NCBI GenBank assembly: GCA_016839705.1
Contig: JAEOTR010000060.1
Location: 1 to 64,000, forward strand
DNA from: Promethearchaeota archaeon
Lineage (GTDB): Archaea; Asgardarchaeota; Lokiarchaeia; Sigyniarchaeales; SOKP01
Direction of reading: 5' to 3'
DNA: 64,000 nt
Below the pieces are notes generated by a model. That model did not search any database. It worked only from the letters and a program-made list of their open reading frames with translations, and was not told where the DNA came from. A program made the translations under genes and the position numbers. Positions 8,543 through 18,271 of the stretch are shown one piece after another. The first letter of the stretch is position 1, and every line of letters starts with the position of its first letter.

Positions 8543-9742
8543 ATGGAGTATTTTGAAGAATTATTAAAAAAGCCATCATTATTTCTCGATGAGAGTAAGC
8601 TGGATATGAATTATGTTCCAGGGAAACTACCACACAGAGATAAAGAATTGTCCCTTCTATCACAGTTATTCCTAACATTAATTACAAATCCAAATTCAAT
8701 CTCAAGAAAAATTTTAATAACAGGTAAAACAGGAATTGGAAAAACAGTTACAGTAAAAACTTTTGGTGAAATTCTAAAAGAAGTATCGGCTAAAAGAAAT
8801 ATTTGCATCAAATATGTTCATGTCAATTGTCGAAAAGAAAGAACTAGTTATAAAGTTTTAATTAAAATTATTCGATTAATTAACAAGAATTTTCCTAAAA
8901 GAGGGTATTCTCCTCAAGATTTATTAGAAAACCTAATCGATTTTCTTACTAACCAAAATATACATATTCTGATTGTTTTGGATGAGTTAAGTTACCTCAT
9001 TAACAAAGGAGAGGATTTGATTTATTTGTTAACTCGGATTAATGATGATTCGGCAAATGTTCAACAGAGAGTATCAATTATCGGAATTGTGCGAGATCTT
9101 TCATGCTTAAATAATTTAGATTATAGTACTATAAGCACATTGCAAAGAAATATCATTAAATTCAGTAGCTATTCTAAGAAACAGATTTTTGACATCCTAA
9201 ACTATAGAGTTCTTTTAAGTTTAAAAGAAAATGTTATATCTAAAGACCTGATAAAGATGATTGTAGAATCAACCTATACTAATGGTGATATCAGATATGG
9301 GTTAAATATAATATGGAAGGCAGCTAAAATTGCTGAAAGTCGAAATTTAACATTTATAGATAATGAATGTGTTAGACTTGGGAGTCAGGAATTAGTTCCA
9401 TTTTCAACTTTAGATGTTCTAAAATATATGTCATCTCAGAAATTATTTTTTTTACTTTCAATTGTCAAAGGATTACAAATTTCTAATATGACAGAAATAT
9501 CCTTTTTAGATGTTATAAAAAGATACTATATTATATGTGAAAACATAGGTTTGAATCCTAGGTCGAATTCTCAACTATGGAATTATCTTCAAGAATTTAA
9601 ACGGGAAAGCATAGTTCTTATCAATATCTTAAGTGAGAAAATCAAAGGGAGAAGAGCATCAATTCAAATTCCGGAAATAAATTTACCAAAATTAGAAAAA
9701 ATTATTACAGAGATACTGAAATTGAAAGAAATCGATATCTAA
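8543..9742 (+). CDS. orc1: Orc1/Cdc6 replication initiator
   Basis: This 399-residue AAA+ protein has Walker A GKTGIGKT at residues 61-68, Walker B LIVLDEL with D147-E148, and a C-terminal winged-helix region. The opening PGKLPHRDKEL matches the Orc1/Cdc6 start (normally 'P..lphRe.E'). The family binds origin DNA as an ATPase and loads the MCM helicase. Both key ATPase motifs are intact, unlike the second copy at 58359. It is followed one base after its stop by a winged-helix gene, then by a prepilin peptidase gene. The upstream inverted repeats could be its binding sites. Confidence 0.9.
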   Translation: MEYFEELLKKPSLFLDESKLDMNYVPGKLPHRDKELSLLSQLFLTLITNPNSISRKILITGKTGIGKTVTVKTFGEILKEVSAKRNICIKYVHVNCRKERTSYKVLIKIIRLINKNFPKRGYSPQDLLENLIDFLTNQNIHILIVLDELSYLINKGEDLIYLLTRINDDSANVQQRVSIIGIVRDLSCLNNLDYSTISTLQRNIIKFSSYSKKQIFDILNYRVLLSLKENVISKDLIKMIVESTYTNGDIRYGLNIIWKAAKIAESRNLTFIDNECVRLGSQELVPFSTLDVLKYMSSQKLFFLLSIVKGLQISNMTEISFLDVIKRYYIICENIGLNPRSNSQLWNYLQEFKRESIVLINILSEKIKGRRASIQIPEINLPKLEKIITEILKLKEIDI

Positions 9743-9743
9743 T

Positions 9744-10034
9744 ATGATTAAATCTGAGAATAAGTTTTTAATAGAGGATCTATTAGGATCAAAAGCAAGA
9801 GTTAAAATATTAAAAGCTCTAGCACTGAATGAAGAATTAACTATTTCATTAATTATTAATGCAACTAAATTAAATTATTCAAATGTTAGAAAACATCTAA
9901 ATCACCTAAAAGAACTTGATTTAATCCAAGAAAAGAATTTTGGAAGGATAAAAATATTTAGATATAGAATAGAAAATATAAAAGCACGGAGTTTTAAAAA
10001 ATTTATCGACATTTGGGAAGGGGATTTCTATTGA
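9744..10034 (+). CDS. Winged-helix DNA-binding protein (ArsR/MarR-like)
   Basis: This 96-residue protein is almost wholly a winged-helix domain: LLGSKARVKILKALA, then a recognition helix (LNYSNVRKHLNHLKELDLIQ) and a wing with RIKIFRYRI. Such small proteins are transcription regulators. The ATG begins one base after the orc1 stop, so translation is coupled to orc1. What it senses is unknown, since there is no cysteine or histidine cluster. Confidence 0.8.
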   Translation: MIKSENKFLIEDLLGSKARVKILKALALNEELTISLIINATKLNYSNVRKHLNHLKELDLIQEKNFGRIKIFRYRIENIKARSFKKFIDIWEGDFY

Positions 10035-10044
10035 TATTATAACC

Positions 10045-10695
10045 TTGTTTTTGGTGATAAATTTTGCTTTTATGAGTACGATCTTCCTTTTCTTTATCCA
10101 TTCAGATATTAAATTCAGGAAAATACCACAAAGGTATTTTATATTCAGTTATATTATTGGCCCCATTTTAAATATCTTTGAATTCCTAATCTTTTTCGAA
10201 AAAATTGTGGTTATTATATATTTAAAACTTTTTGTAGCTATTTTTGTATTTTCCTTAGCTTTTATTTTATTTATTTTGAAAATCATTGGTGGAAGTGATG
10301 GTAAACTCCTTATTTTTATTTTTTTTGTGCATCCGATTCTATATCTGAATGTATACATTATTTTTTCTTTTTTCCTGATCTTTTCATTATTCTTTGTTGT
10401 TTTTTTTACAGTTAACCTAATCTTCAATAACATTTTTGGAGATGGTTGTTCGTTCATACTCTTCTTCAATTTAAATTTTAAACTCTCAATTTTTAAAAAA
10501 GTTTTCTTTAAATGTTTTTATAAGTTCTTCAATTATGTTGATCTAGGTGATTATCTTGAGAGGAAACACTATATAAAATCGTTATATTTAATATATAATT
10601 TTAATAAAAACAAGTTTCAAATACTATGTCAAATCCGTCCTCCTTTAATAGTACTTATAATCCTCTCTTATTATATTGTTTTCTTTTTAAATTAA
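10045..10695 (+). CDS. Prepilin peptidase (A24 family aspartic protease)
   Basis: This very hydrophobic 216-residue membrane protein has about six helices. It keeps the two catalytic aspartates of A24 peptidases: D21 in SDIKFRKIP, and D85 in GGSDGK, the GxGD-type motif here read as GGSD. The family cuts class III signal peptides from archaeal type IV pilins and archaellins at the membrane. The start is TTG 10045; GTG 10054 and ATG 10072 are alternatives, and the ATG still keeps D21. It lies 10 bases after the winged-helix gene in the orc1 cluster. Likely substrates are the Flp-like pilin at 23036 and perhaps the protein at 13721. Confidence 0.85.
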   Translation: MFLVINFAFMSTIFLFFIHSDIKFRKIPQRYFIFSYIIGPILNIFEFLIFFEKIVVIIYLKLFVAIFVFSLAFILFILKIIGGSDGKLLIFIFFVHPILYLNVYIIFSFFLIFSLFFVVFFTVNLIFNNIFGDGCSFILFFNLNFKLSIFKKVFFKCFYKFFNYVDLGDYLERKHYIKSLYLIYNFNKNKFQILCQIRPPLIVLIILSYYIVFFLN

Positions 10696-10783
10696 ATCCT
10701 TTAACATATATCGTGGAAATAATTTTAAATTTAATGATTTTTACTAGAAGTATGAATTTTAATTATTATGTGAAAATATTATT

Positions 10784-11176
10784 ATGGAAATTGAAAAAAC
10801 AAGAGAAACTTCGTGGAGAATTCAGTTAAAAAATAGAAATGAAAATATCGAAATAACCTCAGTTGAGATTAGTGGTGAAGTTCGGATTATCAAACTAGCG
10901 CTTCTGAAAAATGAAAAAACAATAAAAGTTGAAATGAATAAAGAAGAATTTTTTAATTTTCTGTCTTTAATCTCTGCTTTCAAAGATGTAGTGATAGGAG
11001 AGGATATAATGAGAATTGATGAAGGGGCATCTATAAAGGAAAAAGAACCTCAAAAGGTAGAAGATATTTCTGACATGGACAATACGATATATCCCATTAA
11101 TACTGAATCATCAGAAAATAATATTAAAGAATCTGATGAAGATGAATTAAACCCTGAAGAATGGGATCCTTGGTAG
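10784..11176 (+). CDS. Acidic hypothetical protein with a conserved-looking C-terminal tail
   Basis: I do not recognise this 130-residue soluble protein. The first ~75 residues look like a small beta-rich domain (WRIQLKNRNENIEITSVEISG, then IIKLALL). The rest is a disordered acidic tail ending in NPEEWDPW. Short tails of this aromatic/acidic sort often serve as docking peptides, but no partner is evident. It follows the prepilin peptidase by about 90 bases on the same strand and converges on the V4R gene. Confidence 0.6.
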   Translation: MEIEKTRETSWRIQLKNRNENIEITSVEISGEVRIIKLALLKNEKTIKVEMNKEEFFNFLSLISAFKDVVIGEDIMRIDEGASIKEKEPQKVEDISDMDNTIYPINTESSENNIKESDEDELNPEEWDPW

Positions 11177-11182
11177 TATCCT

Positions 11183-11674
11183 TTAATTACTTCTCTTATC
11201 AATTCTAAATTCACAGTTCTCTAGATTTAAATCTTCCAGCGAACATTGTGTTTCTTCTACATTTACTCTGTATAATGCAAATTCTCCAAATCCTGCTAAT
11301 AATCCCGTGATAAAATAACAAAAATATTTTGATTTGTTTTCTAATTCTGATGAGATATTATGGTGAAGATCGATAACAATTGAATCTTTGGATATTTTTT
11401 TAGGGTTAAACCGTCCCCATCCATGATTACTTAAAATATTTGTGAATTGATTCACTAAATCGTCTAATGATTTTGGTTTTAAATTTTCTTCCCAAGTTTG
11501 TATCAACTTCCAACCCGCTTTTTTACCTAACCATACTAATAATGATTTCACACCTTCTCCGTAAATAGAAGCTAAAATATCTATCACTCGAGGGGGAAAA
11601 AAAGCAAAACGATCGTTAAATAGCTGATATTTCCCTTTGCCAAATTTTAAACCCTTTAATTTTAAATTTCTCAT
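11183..11674 (-). CDS. V4R (4-vinyl reductase-type) domain protein
   Basis: This 163-residue protein is essentially a lone V4R domain. The phrases FFPPRVIDILASIYGEGV and CYFITGLLAGFGE, then a terminal VNVEETQCSLEDLNLENCEF with two cysteines, match the family. V4R domains are ligand-sensing modules related to Bet3/TRAPP-like folds. Standalone archaeal members are common but their ligands are mostly unknown. Asgard genomes carry several. The neighbour on the other side is convergent, so no operon partner helps. Confidence 0.75.
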   Translation of the reverse strand: MRNLKLKGLKFGKGKYQLFNDRFAFFPPRVIDILASIYGEGVKSLLVWLGKKAGWKLIQTWEENLKPKSLDDLVNQFTNILSNHGWGRFNPKKISKDSIVIDLHHNISSELENKSKYFCYFITGLLAGFGEFALYRVNVEETQCSLEDLNLENCEFRIDKRSN

Positions 11675-11856
11675 AATTATTATCAGCTTTTTTTCTTATA
11701 TAATATTTTCTAACGCAATTTAGGGTAAAGAATCTAATTTATTAAAAAGGGTTAGTATTTCTTATTACAACTTCTATTAAGATGAAAAATTAAGACTCTT
11801 TCTCCTAGTTAAACAAGATGTTGACTTTAAATAATTACTTACCAATGTTTTTGTGA

Positions 11857-12156
11857 ATGTTGGAGTTAAATATTCTACTATTAGAAATTTCAATAATTTT
11901 AGGCATTAATATTTTAATTTTCATATTCTCCCTTCTTTCAACTGATCTCCTCATAACGTTATTGTCATTTCTAATCTTTTTAATTTTACTATCCCCATTT
12001 CATATATTAATAGAAAAATTAGAAATAACAATATTTGTAAATAATTTTGAAAGTTCTCTAATTTACAAACTCTTTTTTTATTATTCCTATTTAATAAATA
12101 CTTTTATTGGAATATGTTTGTTTGTTGAATTGATTTATCTTTTTATTTATTGTTAA
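11857..12156 (+). CDS. Small hydrophobic membrane protein
   Basis: This 99-residue protein has about three membrane helices (residues 5-28, 32-52, 70-97), with a short polar loop KLEITIFVNNFESS. No family is recognised. It sits divergent from the V4R gene and converges on the pilus genes with its stop about 30 bases from theirs. It could be an envelope or pilus accessory protein, but only location suggests this. Confidence 0.5.
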   Translation: MLELNILLLEISIILGINILIFIFSLLSTDLLITLLSFLIFLILLSPFHILIEKLEITIFVNNFESSLIYKLFFYYSYLINTFIGICLFVELIYLFIYC

Positions 12157-12183
12157 AAGTTGGATCCCTTTCAGTTTTTATTC

Positions 12184-13707
12184 TTATAAGAAATTAGAAA
12201 TATTCATAAAAGAAATAAAAAATGTAAGGATGAATATAATATTTGATGCTAAGATTATCGGTAATCTTCTAATGTAACATATAATTTTTAGAAAATAATT
12301 TGAAGTTATTGAGATACTTGATATTAATACGATTAGTATGATTAATATACTAAAAACGTTAAGTGGATTTTCAAAAAATAGCAGAAATACATTCTCAACT
12401 AAGTTAATATTTCTAATGATAATATTAAAGAAAGGGAATAATCCTGATATACTTCCTGTAATAATTGGGAGGAGAAAAATAAAAAAGAGAATTTTAAACT
12501 TCTCACCCTTCATAATGACTTCTAATTTTTTTTCAAGCTTTTGATGTTTATGTATTATCGTTAAGATTTCTAAAATCTTATCAGATGTATAATAAGCGCT
12601 TCTTTCTGTATAACTTTTAATTGCATCCAAAATTATTACATAACGTAAAGATTTCAATTCTGTTTTTAAAACTTCTATTATTTCACTAAATGAATAAGAA
12701 AAATTTAGAAGATAAGAAATTTGATTCTTTAAAGGCTTCTTCAAAATTGTAAATAATGTCTTATTCTGGTTATACGATTTAAGAAGAGCATTTTCAGGAG
12801 ATAAATTAGTTCTTAAATGATTTGCAAAACCTCTTAGGAATAGGAGAAATTCTTCATATTTTTTTCTTTCATGACTCGAAAAATCGTTTATTAATCCTAT
12901 CAAATAACCTTGGTTTCTTATAAATTTCTTGAACAATAGATTGATAAAGATAATAAAAAATGGGATAAAAAGGATTAAGAATAGGACATTTATTAATTGA
13001 AATAAAATGAGAAAACATATACCTATTGGGAAGAATATTCCAATAAAAAATAGAACGCTAATTTTTGATTGTATCTGTCTGAGATAAATTTTAAACTGCT
13101 GTTCTAAAGAGCTCTCATTATCATTGATGTAATTATTATATTTAAAGTGATTAATTAATAAACTTTTAACAAAATTATCAAAATCGTTTGATGGTGTTTT
13201 TAATTCAATTAATTCTTTTTCAGGATTTTTTCCTTCGTGTACTCTTCTGAAAATAGATTTGAAATAAACTGAAATCGGAATTTTATATGTTTTAACTAAT
13301 TCAATGAAGCGAAGACAATTATCAGAATTTTCTTTGTTAGTTTTTTGAATTAATGAGAAATTAATTTTAATAATATAAAGAACTGAATTTAAAAGTGATT
13401 CCTTTTTTGTTATATCTCTATAGAGAATTGAATTAAACTTATAGGATGCGATCATTGAAAGAATTATTGAATAAAGGATAATTATTAAAAAATTAAGAGA
13501 AGTAAGGAATAATGAAATTATTATTGAGATAAAAAATGAAATTAAGAAGATAACAAAGCTTGCTTTGTTGACATCAGATTCATTAGTATTATATAATGTT
13601 CTATAGAGATCACGAAATCTATCATCCAAATTCTTAAATCTAAACTTAGGTATTTTATAACCATGAAATTTAGAGCAAATTTGAACATATTTTTCAATAT
13701 ATTTCAT
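12184..13707 (-). CDS. Type IV pilus/archaellum platform membrane protein (TadC/FlaJ-like)
   Basis: This 507-residue protein has a membrane pair near residues 55-90, another set near 215-260, and C-terminal helices (about 400-505) separated by long cytoplasmic helical parts. That is two T2SSF-like modules, as in archaeal FlaJ/TadBC platform proteins of 500-570 residues. Such proteins anchor the assembly ATPase and push pilin subunits outwards. It is the last gene of a minus-strand operon behind the ATPase (14160) and the small TM protein (13721). The motifs are diffuse, so the assignment leans on topology and the adjacent ATPase. Confidence 0.75.
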   Translation of the reverse strand: MKYIEKYVQICSKFHGYKIPKFRFKNLDDRFRDLYRTLYNTNESDVNKASFVIFLISFFISIIISLFLTSLNFLIIILYSIILSMIASYKFNSILYRDITKKESLLNSVLYIIKINFSLIQKTNKENSDNCLRFIELVKTYKIPISVYFKSIFRRVHEGKNPEKELIELKTPSNDFDNFVKSLLINHFKYNNYINDNESSLEQQFKIYLRQIQSKISVLFFIGIFFPIGICFLILFQLINVLFLILFIPFFIIFINLLFKKFIRNQGYLIGLINDFSSHERKKYEEFLLFLRGFANHLRTNLSPENALLKSYNQNKTLFTILKKPLKNQISYLLNFSYSFSEIIEVLKTELKSLRYVIILDAIKSYTERSAYYTSDKILEILTIIHKHQKLEKKLEVIMKGEKFKILFFIFLLPIITGSISGLFPFFNIIIRNINLVENVFLLFFENPLNVFSILIILIVLISSISITSNYFLKIICYIRRLPIILASNIIFILTFFISFMNISNFL

Positions 13708-13720
13708 ATAATCTACAATT

Positions 13721-14143
13721 TTAGTATAAATTTATAAATTTTACAAGGATGTTTGATAAAAGATAAGAGATATTTAGGAGATACGTCTGTGGGGGAAGAT
13801 TATGAAAAAAACAGTTATGAAAACTTGCGTTATATGAGGAGGTTTTACTATATATATTACCCTCAATAAGAAATTCACTAACAATATAAGTATTAAAAAA
13901 TGTCAAGTTAAGATTACTAGGATATTGTATATCTTGTAAATAAGATCCCTCTGGGTTTTGAATTATATAAAGAACGGCTTCATTAATCTCATCAAGAAAA
14001 TCTATATAAGTTTCTAATTCATTCATTTCTTTTTCACTATATTTTGTTAATTCACCTAGAAATGGAATTAGGATCGCAGAGAAAATTGTGAGTAAGAAAA
14101 TACTAAACCCTATAAGTAATGACTTTTCAAAAAGATTTGTCAT
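13721..14143 (-). CDS. Small single-TM protein of the pilus operon, possible minor pilin
   Basis: This 140-residue protein has an N-terminal membrane helix at about residues 8-30 (LLIGFSIFLLTIFSAILIPFL). An extracellular-looking part follows, with NxS/T sites and a weak C-terminal hydrophobic stretch. This resembles TadE/pseudopilin architecture, but the usual Gly before the hydrophobic run is absent (the residue there is Lys-Ser). It sits between the ATPase and platform genes with 13-16 base gaps, so a role in the same machine is likely. Confidence 0.6.
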   Translation of the reverse strand: MTNLFEKSLLIGFSIFLLTIFSAILIPFLGELTKYSEKEMNELETYIDFLDEINEAVLYIIQNPEGSYLQDIQYPSNLNLTFFNTYIVSEFLIEGNIYSKTSSYNASFHNCFFHNLPPQTYLLNISYLLSNILVKFINLY

Positions 14144-14159
14144 AAAAAGGAATTCAAAT

Positions 14160-16316
14160 TTATAGATTTAAATCCCTCTTTTTTTTCCACTCAGCCCAAA
14201 ATTGATTAAGAGAATCAATGGATATGAATGAATGATAAGAGATTTTATGGAATAAATCTATTAATTTTAACTTGTTTAATGAATTTATTTCTGTTATAAA
14301 TTCGAAGATTTCTTTATAAATAGTTATAATAGCTGTAAACTTTTCTTTGGGCAAATTTTCATTTTTTTTTAATTCATTCATTATTTTAGTCTCATAAAGG
14401 GATTTTGATAATTTCCACGTCTTTGAATATGGATCATAGTTAAAAATTGAATCATAATATTTATCTCCCTTAAAATTCCCCTTATTAACTTCAGAAATTG
14501 AAAGAATCCGTCTTTTATTTTGGTCCTTTTTCATCAAAATGATAAGGTCAAGATCGGATAAACATGATTTATCTATATGAAAGTGGTACAGAAAACGATT
14601 TATTAAAGAGTCGATATTATTCCCATGAATTGTTTGAAAGCCCTTTAAACCTGCTGCTAAACAATGAAACATAGCTTCTGATTCTTCTTTTGTTAGAATC
14701 TCTCCCAAATATATTATATCCGGCGTTCTATGCAAGAGAGTTTTTATTATATTACTTTTTGAATATTTTTGCGTTAAATGATCTTCTAATGAATCTACCT
14801 GATATTTTAATTGATGTTTATCAAAATCATGCTGTTTTAATGACTCTGTTACATTTTCAACGTATATTTTCCTAAATTCTTTGGGAGTCAATAGATCCAA
14901 AGTATTAATTAAAGTCGTTTTACCTGTGTCTGTTTCACCCGTAATCGTTATATTTATCTTTCTTAAAATACTAAAATAGAGGAATGCTGCCATTAATGAA
15001 TCTAAAGTTCCATTTTTCAAGAGATCCTGAATTGTGAAAATATTTTTGTTTAATTTTCGAATATCCAAGGCGAAATTATGTAACTGAATAGGATCAACAT
15101 CAATTGCAAATCTACAATAGAAGTATTCGTTTTTTATAACCAATTTTATACTAGGATTCATATAATCAAGTCTTTTTCCACTATATAATCGTGCCATTGT
15201 TTTTAATCGATCTATCTCTATTGATGTTAATTTTATTTTGGTCCTACATCGACCATATTTTTGATGGTTGACATAAATATTATCATCGGGTGAATCCAAG
15301 AATATTTCTTCTACTAGATCATCAACTAAGATTGGGAATAATTTATCTAAGTGTAATTTTTTTAAAGATGCTAGAAATCCTATCCTTTTTATTTCAAGCT
15401 CAGGAAGATTAAATTTTGAGTTTAACAATTCTATAGATTTGTCCTTATAGAGATTTATTAGTGTTTCTAAAGGTATTATTCTATCAAATTCAGCACCTTC
15501 TATATTTAATTCAATATTGTTGATGATTTTCTCGATGTAGTCTTTTTCTTTATCTTCCTCAAAAAACATATTTATTTTATAAAATTTCTCATTTTCAAAT
15601 GATCGTTGATAGATATTAACTTGAAAGCTGTCATACTTTCCAATTTTATAAGTCTTTAATAACGGTTCACTTTCCTTTGAATTATATTCTTGAAATTCAT
15701 GAATACAATTATCATCATAAACAATTTTAGAAAGAAAATGTGTATAGAAGTTGACATCTTTATTATGGTAATCTTTAAAATATTGAATTACTCTCAAGTT
15801 ATTAAAAATTGTAAGAATATTTTTTGTTAGCTTTTCAAGGTATACCTTGCAATTTCTGCATATCAAATTATTTAATTCTATTTTATTAAAATTTAAATCC
15901 AATTCTGAGATAACCTTATATACTTGGAGAGGATCGTAATAGTCAGACTCTTTTATTCTATGTAATTCGGCAAAATTAGTGGAGAATCCACACTTAAATT
16001 CCTCGAAACGACATTTATTCGTTCTCATATTTACTATTTTTTGAACGATCTTATCGATTTTTTTGATTTTTTTAAAATATTCTAATAGAATTTCAATCTG
16101 ATAAGATTCAATTAGAAAATCGTTCCACGAAATTGAACTAATATTTGCATTTTTATGAAGAAATAAATTATATAATAAACAGGATAAGCATCTGTTATTT
16201 GCGCTTGGGTTTTCCTTTCTTGAGATACACTTTTGGCAATCAATAAATTGTATTAATTCTCTTTTTCCCGCGAAATTTTCTTTTTCTTGAAAGTAACTAA
16301 CATTCTTTAAAATCAT
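14160..16316 (-). CDS. Type IV pilus assembly ATPase (TadA/FlaI/GspE superfamily)
   Basis: This 718-residue protein carries in its C-terminal half a Walker A GETDTGKTT (about residues 459-467), an Asp-poor Walker B PDIIYLGEI, and a His box QTIHGNN, as in secretion ATPases. The N-terminal half has cysteine pairs (CQKC, CLSC, CRNC) that look like zinc sites, and a domain preceding the core (about 330-450) typical of archaeal TadA/FlaI. It should hydrolyse ATP under the membrane to power pilus extension or retraction. It is the first gene of the operon with 13721 and 12184. The zinc-rich N terminus is longer than usual for the family. Confidence 0.88.
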   Translation of the reverse strand: MILKNVSYFQEKENFAGKRELIQFIDCQKCISRKENPSANNRCLSCLLYNLFLHKNANISSISWNDFLIESYQIEILLEYFKKIKKIDKIVQKIVNMRTNKCRFEEFKCGFSTNFAELHRIKESDYYDPLQVYKVISELDLNFNKIELNNLICRNCKVYLEKLTKNILTIFNNLRVIQYFKDYHNKDVNFYTHFLSKIVYDDNCIHEFQEYNSKESEPLLKTYKIGKYDSFQVNIYQRSFENEKFYKINMFFEEDKEKDYIEKIINNIELNIEGAEFDRIIPLETLINLYKDKSIELLNSKFNLPELEIKRIGFLASLKKLHLDKLFPILVDDLVEEIFLDSPDDNIYVNHQKYGRCRTKIKLTSIEIDRLKTMARLYSGKRLDYMNPSIKLVIKNEYFYCRFAIDVDPIQLHNFALDIRKLNKNIFTIQDLLKNGTLDSLMAAFLYFSILRKINITITGETDTGKTTLINTLDLLTPKEFRKIYVENVTESLKQHDFDKHQLKYQVDSLEDHLTQKYSKSNIIKTLLHRTPDIIYLGEILTKEESEAMFHCLAAGLKGFQTIHGNNIDSLINRFLYHFHIDKSCLSDLDLIILMKKDQNKRRILSISEVNKGNFKGDKYYDSIFNYDPYSKTWKLSKSLYETKIMNELKKNENLPKEKFTAIITIYKEIFEFITEINSLNKLKLIDLFHKISYHSFISIDSLNQFWAEWKKKRDLNL

Positions 16317-16446
16317 TTAAACTTATTTTTAAAAAGAAAAATTTAAATAACCCCATTTTATTCATAAGAGAAAATCAGCAGATTTGAATTAGAATGTAAA
16401 AATTTATTTATTTTGAAAAATTCAATTCCAAAAGTTAGTGGTTATT

Positions 16447-17466
16447 ATGGGTCATCGTAAAAAGCATGCACCAAGACATGGATCATTAGCATTTCTCCCA
16501 AGAAAAAGAGCGGCGTCTATTAAAGGCAGAATAAGACACTGGGAAGACAATTCAGAACAGGTAAATTTTCTTGGTTTTGCTGGTTTTAAAGCAGGAATGT
16601 CACATGTTCTCTATATTGAAGACCAACCAAATAGTCCATATTATGGAAAAGAATTAATGAAACCTGTTACTGTTGTTGAAGTTCCCCCATTGGTGCTTAT
16701 TGGGGTTAGAGTCTATAAAGAAGATGATTATGGTAAATATGTTATAGGAGAAATATTTACAAATGAATTTAATAATTTTATAACTCGCAAAGTAAGTCTA
16801 CCAAATATTGAAAATTATGACATTAAAGACTTAAAAAATAAAATTCTAAAAGAATTGGATGAGACATGTAAGATTAGAGGAGTTTTTCAGACTCAACCTC
16901 ATAAAACGTCGCTTCCTAGAAAAAAACCAGATATAATCGAAATTAAAGTTAATTCTTCGAATAGGCCAAAAGATGAATTCAACTTTGCTCTAAAAAGTTT
17001 AGGGAAAGAGATTAGAGCTAGAGATGTATTAAATGAAGGTGAACTAATTGACACTATTGCAGTAACTAAGGGTAAGGGTTTTCAAGGCCCTGTTAAACGA
17101 TATGGAATTAAAATCTTAACTAGAAAAAATAGTAAAATAAAGAGAACAGTTGCTTGCATTGGCCCTTGGCACCCAGCCCGAGTTCTTTATACTGTTCCAC
17201 GCGCGGGACAAATGGGATTTCATCAAAGAACGGAATATCATAAAAGAATTATGTTAATTGGTGAAAATGAGGAAGAAATCAATCCAAAAGGAGGATATCT
17301 AAGATATGGAAAGATTCAGGGGGATTATTTATTACTCCTTGGCTCAATCCCCGGACCAAAAAAAAGATTAATACGGATAAGAAAAACAATAAGGCCACTA
17401 AAATCATTTGTAGTTAAAACTCCTGAAATAACATTTATTAGTCGAGAAAGTCACCAGAGAAAATAA
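16447..17466 (+). CDS. rpl3: 50S ribosomal protein uL3
   Basis: This is a clear archaeal uL3: it begins MGHRKKHAPRHGSLAFLPRK and contains the conserved TKGKGFQGPVKRYG-type loop that reaches the peptidyl transferase centre, then GQMGFHQRTEY. A GTG nine bases upstream (16438) is in frame, but ATG 16447 gives the standard N terminus. The length of 339 residues is normal for archaea. It heads the small uL3-uL4-uL23 operon. Confidence 0.97.
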   Translation: MGHRKKHAPRHGSLAFLPRKRAASIKGRIRHWEDNSEQVNFLGFAGFKAGMSHVLYIEDQPNSPYYGKELMKPVTVVEVPPLVLIGVRVYKEDDYGKYVIGEIFTNEFNNFITRKVSLPNIENYDIKDLKNKILKELDETCKIRGVFQTQPHKTSLPRKKPDIIEIKVNSSNRPKDEFNFALKSLGKEIRARDVLNEGELIDTIAVTKGKGFQGPVKRYGIKILTRKNSKIKRTVACIGPWHPARVLYTVPRAGQMGFHQRTEYHKRIMLIGENEEEINPKGGYLRYGKIQGDYLLLLGSIPGPKKRLIRIRKTIRPLKSFVVKTPEITFISRESHQRK

Positions 17467-17481
17467 ATTTAAAGTGTTTTT

Positions 17482-18270
17482 ATGGAAAAAATTAATGTTT
17501 ATGATTTAGATGGGAAGAAAAAAGGATTAATTGATAAGCCTGAGATATTTAACGTAAAGCCCAGAAAAGATCTTATTCAAATGGCTAATAATGTAATTCA
17601 GAGTAGAAATAAGCAAGCTCAAGGAAGAGATAGAGCAGCGGGATTAAAAAACATTTCTGAAAGTTGGGGTACTGGTTATGGTATGTCCCGAGCACCTAGG
17701 AGAAAAGGATCAGGATTTCCTACTTCACGACATGTTGGAAGGGTTCCTTTCGCTAGGGGTGGACGCCGTACACATCCGATTAAATCCGAAAAAGTAGGGA
17801 GAAAAAAAATTAATAAAAAAACGAATAAAGCCTCAATTATTTCCGCAATTTCTGCTTCGGGTGATAGGATATGGGTAAAAAAACGAGGGTATAATATCGA
17901 TAATATTCCTGAATTACCGCTAGTTGTTGATGATAAAATCCAGACAGTGAAAAAAACCGAGACGATTTTCACTGCATTATGCAATTTAGGATTAAAAGAG
18001 GAGTTATTTAAAATAAGAAAGAGTAAAAAAATAAGAAGTGGAAAAGGTAAAGCTAGGGGTCGTAAATATAAAATTAAAAAAGGTATATTGATCATAATAA
18101 AAGATGATTTTGGGATAGTTAAAGCTTCAAGAAACATCCCTGGAACAGATATTATTAAGTTAGATAATCTGTCCATTAATAAACTAGCACCTGGTGGTGT
18201 TTTAGGAAGATTAATATTATGGTCACAATCCGCTTTTAATCAATTAAATAACTATGAGGTGTCCATTTAG
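17482..18270 (+). CDS. rpl4: 50S ribosomal protein uL4
   Basis: This 262-residue protein matches archaeal uL4. The long basic loop that lines the exit tunnel is visible (SWGTGYGMSRAPRRKGSG, then GRVPFARGGRRTHP). KTNKASIISAISASGD and a C-terminal globular part with NKLAPGGVLGRL follow. It begins 15 bases after uL3 and is followed by uL23 with a one-base gap. Confidence 0.97.
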   Translation: MEKINVYDLDGKKKGLIDKPEIFNVKPRKDLIQMANNVIQSRNKQAQGRDRAAGLKNISESWGTGYGMSRAPRRKGSGFPTSRHVGRVPFARGGRRTHPIKSEKVGRKKINKKTNKASIISAISASGDRIWVKKRGYNIDNIPELPLVVDDKIQTVKKTETIFTALCNLGLKEELFKIRKSKKIRSGKGKARGRKYKIKKGILIIIKDDFGIVKASRNIPGTDIIKLDNLSINKLAPGGVLGRLILWSQSAFNQLNNYEVSI

Positions 18271-18271
18271 T

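Noticed and set aside
10626..10829. 67-residue frame overlapping the end of the prepilin peptidase and the next gene
   Set aside because: It is out of frame with both real genes, has no family features and low-complexity hydrophobic content.
17676..18176. 166-residue minus-strand frame over uL4
   Set aside because: It is the complement of a well-conserved ribosomal protein gene and has no independent features.
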